Shown here piece by piece: positions 23,544-34,395 of a stretch of 64,000 nt of DNA. Below the pieces are notes generated by a model. That model did not search any database. It worked only from the letters and a program-made list of their open reading frames with translations, and was not told the DNA's origin. Origin of the DNA: Linnemannia hyalina (Eukaryota > Mortierellomycota > Mortierellomycetes > Mortierellales > Mortierellaceae); contig JAHRHY010000007.1 in the NCBI GenBank assembly GCA_019671135.1, forward strand, positions 1,550,001 to 1,614,000, read 5' to 3'. The first letter of the stretch is position 1; every line of letters begins with the position of its first letter. A program made the position numbers and the translations under genes.

Positions 23544-24523
23544 ATGGCCAAGCAGCTTGAGAGAAAAATGAAAGGTACAACACGAGTGACATTTCCAAGC
23601 CAGAAACACAGGGACATAGACGAAAAGAACAGGGTGGGTGGGCTACGCTACTGGTCTTTGAGTTCAGGCCCGGCTGTTCAGGGTCAGGTCTGTGCTCTCA
23701 CCTCAAATGAAAACCATGCACAAACCTTGTCCAAAGGTCCGACACAGTTTTCCTGGCCGTTCATTTTTTCTAACAAACCCTTTCTTACCACTGTACATAA
23801 AAATAGGAGCCCAGCTGAACCAAGAGTCCCGTGCCTGGCAACGGAAACAATATCTAGACTCTCTCGAACGCGACAACTTTGTGGCACGGACAGAGTTTGA
23901 GGTCATTATTGCCACCGCAGAAGCGACGGCTGCGGTTCCGGGACCGGCTACACTCAACACCACAGCCTTCGATGTTGCACAAGGTGGTGCTACTGTTGGC
24001 GCACAAGCGACGACGACGACCACGAGTAACATCAGCAATGGTACATCATCACATCAGCTTGGCACGAGGGTCCGCAGCAGTGGTCGAGGGAACTCCATGG
24101 ACGGTGGTGGTGTTGAGGCTGCCAAGTCCAACACGCGACGAAGAGGTAGAGGACATGGAGGCGTGTCATTGCCGCCGACAAAACCGTTCAAGGCGTTGAT
24201 TCTGGAATCTGGGATTGCGAGTCAGGATCCAACGGAGCCTTCGTACCTGACTACCGAAATGGGGCCTAGTCGATATCCTGCGCGACGGCTCTGCAGTGTC
24301 TGTGGGTGGCGGGGTCTTTACTCCTGCAACCGGTGTGGGATACGGTACTGTGGACTACCATGTCTCAAAGTTCACCAGGACACTAGGTAAGCCTTTTGCT
24401 CTGTATCTTAGTCACGGCATTTCTTCTTCTGAGTATCCTGGATTGTTGTGCATCCATTCTGACAGCTTATCCTTCAATCTATTGACCACACACATTATTA
24501 GATGCATGAAACTGACGGTCTGA
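23544..24523 (+). CDS. VPS71: HIT-type zinc-finger protein Vps71/ZNHIT1, SWR1 complex subunit
   Basis: Subunit of the SWR1/SRCAP chromatin remodeller that deposits histone H2A.Z. Three exons (23544-23574, 23807-24386, 24502-24523) give 210 aa. The N-terminal part has QESRAWQRKQYLDSLERDNF, as in ZNHIT1 proteins. A Thr/Ser/Gly-rich and basic middle follows, and then the HIT zinc finger at the C-terminus: RRLCSVCGWRGLYSCNRCG, RYCGLPCLKVHQDTR, CMKLTV, with the Cys/His spacing of the family. The last exon codes for only seven residues, split at an Arg codon. Its stop lies 28 bp from the stop of the convergent gene on the minus strand, so the two 3' UTRs probably overlap. Confidence 0.92.
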
Positions 24524-24551
24524 GAGAACGAGGAGGAAAGGCAAGTGTTTA

Positions 24552-27500
24552 TTAGGCTAGAACGGTGGCGTTATCATCAAAGTCGTCGACAAACTTGACA
24601 TGATTCAAGACATCCAACAACTCACTCCACTCCCTCAACCTCTGCAACGTCGCCTCATATCCTTCCGAACACGTCCGTCCAGGCTTAATCGGCAAGTCAC
24701 TACCATCCATCACCAACGTTACATCGCCTTGCTGGTACTGTTGCTGCTGTTGCCTCTTCAGCTTCTTCAAGTCATCCTCTCCAACACCACTTTGCGGATG
24801 CCGCTGTACTCGGACTGTTCCTTCTTGAATCTCAGACTCCCAAATAACCTTTTCGGCTTTTGCAATAAACCGTCGTTGGCGTGGTACATCCTGAAGGATT
24901 CGTTGGATCTCGTCCAGTGCTGACATGACTTGTTGTGGTGTTTCGACTCCTAGACGGAGCATGACGTCTTTGAGCATTGTTGTTTCGTGTTTTGTCATCT
25001 GGTTCTTTTGGTCTTCGGAGACTACATACGAATGAAGGCGAACGTTAGAGATTTCTGCTCAACTGCCGCAATGCACATAAATCACAACTTGCATATATCG
25101 TCCAATAACTTACCAAGATCGATATTAGTGCTGAGGAGCTCCCGAGCAAGGGTTTTGATCTTGACTTGCAACCGCCGGTTCTCCAACAAGGCATCATACA
25201 ACTGATCCTCCAAATCCTCGACCTTCAACAGCAACTTCGCCTCCGCCTCCTTCGCCTCTGCTTTCCCCTTCAGCGGCGTCTCATTAGTAATGAGCGAGGG
25301 GCGCTGCGGTTCCAGAGCAGTCTTGAGCGCCGCCAATTCCTGTTCAATCTTTTGGATATGTTCACGCCATGCGGCAGACGAAACAAGTGTTGGTGACGAG
25401 GGCTGTGCTGCTGTCTTGGGTGAGGAGCGGGTGGGGCTTGCTGTCGAATCGGCGTCTTTGCTGGGCTTGGTCTTTGAGAGTAGTAATACGGCGGCGGCTT
25501 CTGTGGTTGCCCATGATCCACTGACTTGACTTGACGCGTCGACAAGGTTGTTGTTATCCCCTGTTGTTGTTGGCTCTGCGGCCTCCTTGTTGTTGCGATC
25601 TTCCTCTGCGGTCTGGCGCAGGTAGTCTACCTCCAGTTCTAGTTCGTAGTTGACCGTCTTCGACTTCTCCAATTCATTCTATAACAACACACACGAAAGT
25701 AAAAACAACGGTTAACTTAAAAAAGCTTGTATACCAATATCACGCGATCTGTCAACTAAAAACAGTGCCAATCCTTACCTGAACATCAGCCAGCTGCCTA
25801 TGCACTTTCTGTAGTTTCTCCTCAGCTTCTGAATCAACCACGGGTTGCTGAGAACAAGTCTCTCCTGCAATGATTTGATCCGTCATTTGGTGAATGACCT
25901 CTTTTTGTTTCTCACACATGGCTCCCAGCTTTTGGACCAACCCCATCATCTCACAGAGACCACCTTTCTTGACTATTGCGCCGTCCAGGCCTTCGAGCGC
26001 TGTGTCCAGTGTGGTCGAAAGGGGCATCATGCCCAGCCTCTTGAGCAGCGCCTTGAGTTCCTTGACTGACTTTTGAGCCTCCTACAGGTATTTGAATATG
26101 CGCCAAAGAGTGTGGGTTTAATGAGCGATTCGTGATGTACTACAACTGAACAAAGTTCATCAACAGTGATTTTCATTACCTCGTTCCCGTCATCTTGTGG
26201 AGTATCCTGAGGAGTGGGAATGGTCGCAATGGGGTTCTTTCCAGGGGACGATGAAGAGGACACGTTTGGCTTTGAGATCCGCGTGAACCGTGTAGGTCCC
26301 GGCACCGATGCTGGTACTGGCGCTGGTACAGTCCCTGTTGGGGAAGGCACAGTATCAGCGATATCTTCAGCTTCTGGAGGATCCTGATCCTGGGTGTAGT
26401 TGATAGCAGTCGGTGAGGGCTGGCTCGCTTTGTCATCATCATCATCCTCATCCAGGTCCCGATCACTTTGTTGTTCGTCACTGATGTTGTCGTCGTCAGA
26501 AAGTTCGCTTGGCAATTGGATATGCCGTCCCAGTTTGCGTGGCAACAGACTGTTGGCTCCCAAGCTGCCATTAGGTGGCTTCATCGCAGATCGGAAAATA
26601 GGCTTGGGCTGTTGTTGTTGCTGGTCTGTATGGCTTCTGTCGATGGGCCGTGTGGTGATCTTGGCTGCAAAGGTAACGGGAGGTGTTCCTTGTCCTGCTC
26701 CAGATCCTGCCCTTGCTCTCATCGGTATACTGGACATTGGTAACGCCGTTTTTTTGGGACCCTCTAAAAGCGATATATCGGAGAAATGTGAGCTTTGGCG
26801 ACAAGGTATTATTTAGTGGTGAAATTTGCTCAAGGTTATGGGAATAGTGTTACCATCGGTGGATACGCCTCTGGTATGCCGCACGGCCGACCTGGGTATG
26901 TGTTCGGAAGTTTGTCTGGTAGGAAGCAAACTCCGTTTCGCAAAGGGAGACGCCTTGGGTATCTTGATGTTCTCAGACTAGGAATCGATTAGACATACAA
27001 CGAAACAACAATTTCGTCAATATTGAAGTTCGTATGTCGTCAACAGCGCAAGCCAAAGTAATCAGCCAATTAATCATCCTTACAGTGTGTCGCATCTGGC
27101 GTTTGGGTGTGCTTCCAGACCAGTCTCGTAAATGGTCCTCGTTGGCGTCGTCTCCAAGGGGCATCTGTCGGTCGTTATGTGATCCTGTGTGGAGTCGTGT
27201 TGGGTCAAAGGCTGGTGACTCTTGTATGTCGACGGGATCCTGTGATCCCTCCAACATGTATCGCATCATCGATGAAACTGTTAAAGTATACGAAGAGACA
27301 ATGATCAATGATCAGAACAAGAGATAACATATCTTCAAAACGCGCTATCGAAAAACAATAACCATGATCACAACACGTTACCAGAGTTCTCATCCGTCTG
27401 GTGTGTCGTCCTTCGCGCACCACCCCGTCCCTGATAAGTAGGTTGCCGAGGTGGCTTACCCTCGAAAATTTGCTCGATAAGGTCCATATCTGCGTTATCG

Positions 27501-27670
27501 ATACTCCTGTCGTCGTCGTCGTCGCCTTCGTGCCCGCCGAGGTCACGCAGGAAGCCATGCTCATCCTGCGTCGCGCTTGGATGGTCATCCGACCTTCTTG
27601 AGGCTCCATGCAAGTTGTAGTCTTCTGAGAATGTCCGCGAGTCGTATTCCCTTGATGAGTCCCAGTCCAT
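24552..27670 (-). CDS. Coiled-coil protein, possibly CEP70-like
   Basis: Seven exons: 27382-27670, 27084-27277, 26854-26977, 26180-26763, 25779-26081, 25114-25678, 24552-25021. The frame is continuous across all of them, giving about 842 aa. The first ~400 residues are disordered: acidic, a QQQQQP stretch, Ser/Pro-rich. From exon 5 on, long helical coiled coils appear. The segment SVKELKALLKRLGMMPLS, the following LEKQ-type helix (AMCEKQKEVIHQMTDQII), and the later DVMLRLGVETPQQVMSALDE remind me of centrosomal CEP70 in order and spacing, but this is memory-based and weak. If right, it would act at the spindle pole body or microtubules. The ATG at 27670 (MDWDSSREYD) is the most likely start; an in-frame upstream ATG passes through a long A tract and is less credible. 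Confidence 0.6.
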
Positions 27671-27758
27671 GGCTTTGTGTAGTCGGATGCTTTTAAGCGA
27701 GGGAGAGGGGAGAGAGATGCCTTCGTTTGTTCGAAGTTCAAAGCTGTTAAAGAAAAAG

Positions 27759-27781
27759 AAAAAAAAAAAAAAAAAAAAAAA
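27759..27781. repeat. Homopolymer A tract
   Basis: A run of 23 A, preceded by A-rich DNA, just upstream of the start of the coiled-coil gene on the minus strand. Confidence 0.9.
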
Positions 27782-28152
27782 GGAAAAGGATGTGGCTGGT
27801 GACAAGTTAGCTTGAGCTGGACCCTTCTTTCTGCCTAATGCTTGTGCGCCCAGGTCCAATTCCACCTAAACCTGATTCTATCGCCCTTGCCTACTGCCTA
27901 CCTCTGCTGACTCTCATAGCGACATGGATGCTGTCAGTCAGGCCATGGGTGCTTCTTTAACTGTCCTCACGTTCGCCGCTATCAGCACTGCTGGTCGTAT
28001 CCGACTCTTTGCAAACAATAGGCGATGTCTGCATCTCTACGCCTCCCGTACAGACACGTACATATACAGCACGTGCATAAGGGGGTGTTTTTGCCCCCAT
28101 AAAGCATGGTCTCTTTCTTCTCTTCTCTTCTCTCTTCTTCACCCCCTTACTT

Positions 28153-28214
28153 TCTCTTGACTCCTGCCTCAGTATTACTCTGAACGACAACAGACGACTC
28201 ATCAACAACAGGAC

Positions 28215-28258
<44 letters not shown>

Positions 28259-28361
28259 GGTAGACACGGAGGAGAAGGGAGAAAACCCCAAGACCTCGCT
28301 AGATGGCCTGCTCGCCAGCATGTACGACTACAACAAGCGATATAACTCGACGAAGAAATAA
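28153..28361 (+). CDS. Probable 3' exon of a small poly-Gln protein gene (5' part unresolved)
   Basis: A good acceptor (CTCCTGCCTCAG at the end of a pyrimidine tract) opens a frame starting YYSERQQTTHQQQDK. It continues through about 15 Gln encoded by a pure CAA array, and ends VDTEEKGENPKTSLDGLLASMYDYNKRYNSTKK in two ordered-looking pieces (GENPKTSLDGLLASMYD and YNKRYNSTKK) before TAA. Only this frame is open to the end. An upstream exon probably lies in 27837-28120, where ATGs at 27837 and 27925 exist, but I could not join any candidate donor in the correct phase. I recognise no family. Confidence 0.4.
28216..28259. repeat. CAA trinucleotide microsatellite
   Basis: About 15 CAA units; in the supported frame they encode poly-Gln. 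Confidence 0.95.
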
Positions 28362-29294
28362 TCTGAGGATGTTTTAATATATTCTTTGCCTTTGTCTCTG
28401 CCGTTGTCTTTTCCATTTTTCTTTCGTTAACCTCAAAACTCTCAATCCAATTCTTCCTCTTCTCTCCCTCCCTCTGCGAGTCCCAAGCCGATATGTAGTA
28501 ATAGAAACCCCTCCAAATTCCAACAAACTATCCAACCAAAGCAGACACGCCTTGTCTATTCAGTGTTATCTCTGTCCCATCCAAGTCATTGTTCAACTGA
28601 AAATGTGTGAAACAAAGTAAATGTTTGACTTGTTTTACGCGTTCCGTTCTTGATCCTCACTTGAACGGACTTGCATCCCTCAACGTCCAGCTCTTCTTAT
28701 TGTTTTCTCTTCTTTTACTTGCGTTTTATCGCGTACCATTTTCTACTTTGTTTCAACGAAAGAAACACACAACCACCCACCAAGGCCGAAAGCAGAAAGA
28801 CATATCACTTCCTTTTTCTCCTTCCGCAAGGTCCCAAACAAACATCGTAACAATAAACGCTCCAAGCAACAAAGAATGTCTTTTATCCCAAACAAAATAC
28901 TCTTCCTGGCGAGGTCTTTGTTCAGTTGCATTTCAAGAGAAGATTCAGTCGTTGTTGCATTTTTCGCGCGTCAGCAGGTGAAGCCATTGCTTACAGCATG
29001 CACATCCATTCTTATGCAGGACGAGAGGGCGTGTGCTTGCTAGTGAATGTGAGACACATCCAAAGCGATCTATTTGCTGATCCAGTTCCCATCCACTCCT
29101 TTCTTTCCATTCTTCTCTTATTTTCCCTTCACTCTCCTCTCTCCTTTCACTCTTTCTTACACAGCATATTCTTTCCTTTACCTTCAAGATCATATCATCG
29201 AATTGGACAATCAACAACCTTTTTTTCCCTTCACCATCCAACGCTCTCACGCTCTTAAGCAACATAGGCAGGAAACAACAAAAAGCCTAAAGAA
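28362..29294. other. Intergenic upstream of the acyl-CoA oxidase
   Basis: T/C-rich DNA with short low-complexity frames. The last 200 bp (29080-29290) form a pyrimidine-rich leader. No gene seen. Confidence 0.5.
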
Positions 29295-31846
29295 ATGAAA
29301 GAACCAACCCCCCAGGACCTCACAACCCTCGCCCACACCCTAGCCCACGACAACCATGCCCTCCGCACCCGCATGCAATCCTTCGCAGCCTCTGACCCAA
29401 TCTTCATCCCCCGCTACGACCTCCCCCTCCCCGTCACCCGAGAACTAGCCCACCAACGTCTCCATCGCCTCGCCTCCCAAAACTTTCTCTCTGTCTTTGA
29501 CTTTGAAACGGACCCGCTGAAGATCTTTGCGGCGCACGAGATGGCGGGGATCATGGACCAGTCAATGGCGACAAAGATGACGGTCCAGTGGAACTTGTTT
29601 GGTGGGACGGTGATCAAATTGGGGACGGGAAGGCATAGAAAGTTGTTGGGGGGTGTGGATTCTTTGAGGGATGTTGGGTGTTTTGCATTGACAGAGTTGG
29701 GGTTTGGGAATAATGCTGTTGAAATGGAAACTACTGCCCATTATGTAAAGTCAATGGATCGTGTTTTTTTTTTTTTGTTATCTTGGCTCTGTTACCAAAG
29801 TTGCTGAATGAATGTTGACTAATATGTCCTGCTGTTTTGCTGTTGTTCCTGGGAGGGATAGATCCATGAGATGCATGAGTGGGATATCCACACTCCAACG
29901 ATCAAGGGTCAAAAGTACTGGATCTCCAATGTAACACCTCTACGCGAACATAATAATACTCTATTGGGCAAATGGATCGTATTCTCGTTCAATTCATCCA
30001 CGAAGCGGCTTCTCTCTTAACCCCTGTCCCTCCTTTCTTTCTTCCTTCCTTCCATTAGGCAGCGGTGGATGCGACATGGGCAGTAGTGTTCGCACAAACG
30101 TTCGTCAATAACAAAAACGAAGGCGTCCACGCCATCCTCGTCCGAATTCGTGAATCTGACTCTCACCGCACAGTCTCCAAGGGCGTCACTATCCAGGACA
30201 TGGGTGTCAAAATGGGCTGTAATGGGGTCGATAACGGGAAACTCTTCTTTGACCATGTCCGTGTTCCTGCCGAGAATCTTTTGAACCGGTATTCGAATGT
30301 CGACCGCCGCACGGGGCAGTTCTCATCCTCTATTTCCAGTCGACGCGGGTAAAACAAGGATGAAAAATGTTTTATGCGGGGAGGGAAGGAGAGTATGGAT
30401 GTTTTGTGTTGGGAGTTGCAAGAAGGTGCAAACTGAAAGCAATGCTATCGTTTTTATTTCTTTCTTTCTATCATAGTCGGTTCCTGAAGGTGGCAGACCA
30501 ATTATTATCAGGACGCCTGGCGATCTCGTCGCTTTGTCTGGGTGGGACAAAAGTGTGTCTGACTATCGCATTCAGATACGCACACAGTCGACTCTGTGTA
30601 GGACCCGAGGGAAAATCAGACACGCCGATTATGGTCTACCAACTCCAACAACGGGCCCTCTTGCCGCTTTTCGCCCAGACGGTCTGTCTTAACTTTGGAC
30701 TCAATTACTGTAAACGACGGTGGTCGGCCTTGTCTCTTCGTGCACACCAACAATACCAACAGGAGCAGGAATCAGGATACAAGGCGAAGAACAAGGACGA
30801 TCATGATGAGGAGGCGGAGGAGGTGGTCCGACTCTGCTGTGTGATCAAGCCCCTGATCACCTGGAACGCCGAACGGATCGCAACCACCTGTCGGGAACGC
30901 TGTGGCGGGCAAGGGTACCTGTCTGTGAACCGGTTCGGGGACATGATCGGATACGCCCATGCAGGGATGACGGCCGAAGGTGACAACAGTGTTCTGATGC
31001 AAAAGGTCGCCAAGGAGCAATTGGCGCTGTTACAGAGACAGCACAAGTCAAAGGGTGAGACTTTGGAGCAGTGGTTCATGAAACTCAGAAGAATGACTCT
31101 TGATATCGAATCGTTGGAAGGGTTGCTCGCTCTTCTCCGTCTACGCGAAGCTGGAGTCTTTTATGAGGTAACTTGGACACTTTCATGACGTTATTCACTT
31201 CTTGTTGCCATGCCTTAAACAAGTATCCTGATAACGAATAATGTTTTGGTCGATATCTTTTAGCTTGGCTCGACGCTCGAGTCGAAGCTGGCAAAGGGCA
31301 AGCCGCTGTTCCAAGTTTGGATGGGCGAGGAATCCGATACTATCCAATCTGCGGCCAAGGCCTTTGGCGAACGAGTGTGTTTTGAGCAGACTCTCGATAT
31401 CATCCACACCCTCGACCACGATCCAAGGTAAACAAGGAGAGAAGGATTTCTGTGTACCCTATACAAAGACTATCGCCTTACTGACCATTGTTTGCTTGAT
31501 CCCTCACCCTAGGACGATCTTGGAAACACTGCTACGACTTTGGGGATTGACTCTAGTAGAGACCTACCTGTCATGGTTCCTCACCCGCCAACTGATGACC
31601 CTTCAGACAGGACTACTCGTCCCTCTGCGTGCTCGGGAGGCAGTGGCGTCAATTGGCGAGCACAGTCTTACACTGTGCGGGATCTTGGGCGTCGACGAGC
31701 GGCTTTTATTCGCACCGATCGCTGGCGACTTGGGAGGCTGGGAGGAGTACAACCGTTCCGACAACCATGGCGAACTGCTAGAGAAGAGTCTACTCGATAA
31801 AGCAGGATTCAAACCACACAACGCATTCGGACGCTCCAAGTTGTAA
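29295..31846 (+). CDS. Peroxisomal acyl-CoA oxidase (ACOX3/plant ACX2-like) with PTS1
   Basis: Flavoenzyme for the first, H2O2-producing step of peroxisomal beta-oxidation: acyl-CoA to trans-2-enoyl-CoA. Six exons (29295-29744, 29862-29930, 30059-30348, 30477-31167, 31264-31427, 31513-31846) give 665 aa, normal for the family. Motifs are [20 protein letters not shown] (substrate/FAD region), [37 protein letters not shown] and [11 protein letters not shown]. The dehydrogenase C-domain has [17 protein letters not shown] and [17 protein letters not shown], whose Glu in EGDN (about 437) is the expected catalytic base. The protein ends in SKL, a textbook type-1 peroxisome targeting signal. The first exon is extremely C-rich for its first 190 bp, then changes to G-rich codon use. 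Confidence 0.94.
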
Positions 31847-32021
31847 AAATAATAATATGCGAGGAGGGTATATCGATATATTATGTAAAGTGTAATGGCG
31901 GCGATGAGGGGGGGGGGGTTTCTACAAACAAGATACAAGTACAACGGCGAGTTTGCCGTGTAAGAAAATAAAAAGAGGAAATAAAAAAATAAAAAAGTGG
32001 AGATATGCGCTGCTGCCGAAC

Positions 32022-34395
32022 CTAGTGTTGGTAGGCTGACATGTCGATGACGGCAGAGTCGCGCTTGCTATTCCTGGAGGGGACTCGATCATAAGGTCCG
32101 AGGACAGACATGGGAACGCTCTCTTCAATAGTATCCAACTCCTCATCCTGACGGTTGTTGTTGTTGTTGGTATGATCGCTCACAACAAACCGATGCTGTC
32201 TGAGCAAACTGTGAGTCGACTCATCACCATCATCTTCGCCAATCTCCTCCTCGCTAGATCGGCTCTTAGCTCCTTGCTCCTTCTCAATCTGCTGCTTCTT
32301 GGTCCGCTTACTCAACCAGACCGCCACCGAAGACAGCACCAAGACCATGACGATTTGGAACATAATCCAAGGCTGTTGGTAAATGTCGCGTAACTCGTTG
32401 ATCTCGCCTAAAATAGCTCCTGCCTGTGCACAAATGTAGTTGTAAGGCATGCATCCGAGGAACATGGAGGTCATGAAGGGGATGACAGGGACACCGACCA
32501 AAGGACTGGCCAGGTTGATGAACCAGTAGGGTGTCAGAGGGAACAGACGGATCAACAAGAGCTGCATAAACAGACTAGTGCCTTCCTCGTCATCCTGGTC
32601 ATCCTCACTACCTTCAACCTCCTTGGAGAAGCCATCCATATCCAAAAGTCGGTCGTCGTTGTTGTTGGTGGATACTTTCTCAATGTTGTTCTCCTCGCTC
32701 AACAATCCCTCACTCTCGTGGATCTCAATGTCGTCGCGATGGTTAGGCGTTACTGCAGTCGAGGAGAGCACGTTGGCAGCGGCAAGTTGGTGGGGATAAG
32801 AATAGATCGACGACATGTCCTGATCTGTACCATCGGTCTTGCGGATGGTGAATGACGACGAGCGCGTGCGAAGAGTGCCTCTGCTTGAGGTAGTTGGGCC
32901 AGCCGAGACAGCTGAGGCAGAAGTTGAGAGGGAAGAAGAGGTCGAAGTGGCAGTTGAGGTGGTCGAGGTGGTCTTTGACGACTTTCCAGAAGAACGGGAA
33001 GTCTTTTTCTGGATCTGTGTACGCATCTGGTCGAGACGGGTGGAGGCGTATCGGTTCATAATGGGTTCCATAAGGAAGAACGACATAAAATAGGCTAGAA
33101 CCGATCCAAGAGTCGTCAAAAGCGAGGTCAAGACGGTTCCGAACCAGGGTCCATACAATGCACCAGCCAGAATGTTCTATAAAAGTTACAGTTGTCCATG
33201 GTAAGTGTTAGGATACAAGGCTCCCTTCATCGATTATGTCGTATTTCGTCTTCGTGAACACAGGCGTATCGATCGGTAACTGGTGGTGTTGCAAAAAATA
33301 AGCAAAGCTTACCAAGAAAGCACTGCCGGGAATACCGAAGCATTGTTTCCACATGTAGACGACACTGAAGACCCAGAAGGTCCTGATCCATCCCTCATAG
33401 GTCGCCGTCGCAAAATCTTCCAGGATCTCTGCATCGACCTTGACATCATCAATCGACTTTGGCAGTGACAAGGGAGGGAGGACCTGGGCAAGAAGGTAGA
33501 GGCCGCCCAGTGACATTCCAAACAGGCCAATCAAGACCAAGATACGCGGAAGAAAGCCGAGTTGGTAGCTGGCCCATGGGCCAGTTGAGGTTCCGTTTGC
33601 AGTTTCGAGGTTGTCGTTATCGCTGTCGGTAGTTGGGACGTCGTGGTATTGGGGCAAGACAGAGGTGGGTGGATAGAAGTGTCGACTTGGTGCAGCTGGG
33701 CCAACGGTATTGTTCATGTTGTTGTTGTTGTTGTTGTTGATGTCCTGCTGAGTGAAGGGAGGAGAAACATGGCTAATAGATCCTGTCGGGCGGTTAACAA
33801 GAGAGGGACGGCGGGGCCTCATAATATGGTCGAATTGGGTGTTGATAGCAGCAGCGGCTACTTCGGCAGGAGCGGTCCCCGTGTTGGTGAGAGTGTTGCT
33901 CCTGCTACGGCCGGTACAGATCATGGGTGCGTTGGTTTGTGCCTGGTCTCCCTGTGCGTCGCTGTTGATGTCTGTTGGCGAAGGGAGGCTTAACCTGGAC
34001 TGACGAGACATGCTATTATTAATGTTGTGGCTGTTGTTGTTGTAGGAAGCCTGGGCATAGTTATTCCGGTCAAGATTGTCGATAACAAATTGGGATTGAG
34101 CCTTGCTTGAGGACGAGGGCGAGGAGCTCTCGGAGTCTGATTGACTAGGAGGAGCAGATAGGGGTGCTGACAGATCACGGTGAGAGCCAGGATCCCTGCT
34201 GAGCGAGTCGGCTGTGGCCAAGGAGGACTTTCCAACTCCTGCTCCTGTTCCTGCTGCTGGCGGAAGGTAAGGTGAAGATTTGTTGAAGGAGGAAGACCGT
34301 TGCCGTCCAAAAGAGTCACCCTTGGTTGTGTGGAAGCGTCCGAGAGCAGCGGCCGTGGCTGTGGTTGAGACGGCAGAGTGGGCCAGGATCGACAT
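32022..34395 (-). CDS. TMEM41/DedA-type VTT-domain membrane protein
   Basis: Two exons (33313-34395, 32022-33176) give 745 aa. The first ~275 residues are disordered and rich in Ser, Asn, Pro and Ala. Membrane spans follow: ILVLIGLFGMSLGGLYLLAQ, TFWVFSVVYMWKQCFGIPGS joined across the intron to AFLNILAGALYGPWFG, then TLGSVLAYFMSFFL. The GIPGSAFLNILAGALYG box and LLLIRLFPLTPYWFINLASP with VPVIPFMTSMFLGCMPYNYI are the VTT (SNARE-associated/DedA) signature. Animal TMEM41B and VMP1 of this superfamily are ER phospholipid scramblases; a like function is inferred. Unusually, about 145 low-complexity residues (Ser/Thr-rich then acidic) interrupt the VTT domain between its two halves. Exon 1 also has a poly-Asn run from a GTT/AAC microsatellite. 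Confidence 0.85.

Noticed and set aside
28216..28259. Regular short repeat considered as a CRISPR-like array
   Set aside because: It is a simple CAA microsatellite without spacers, in a eukaryotic genome.
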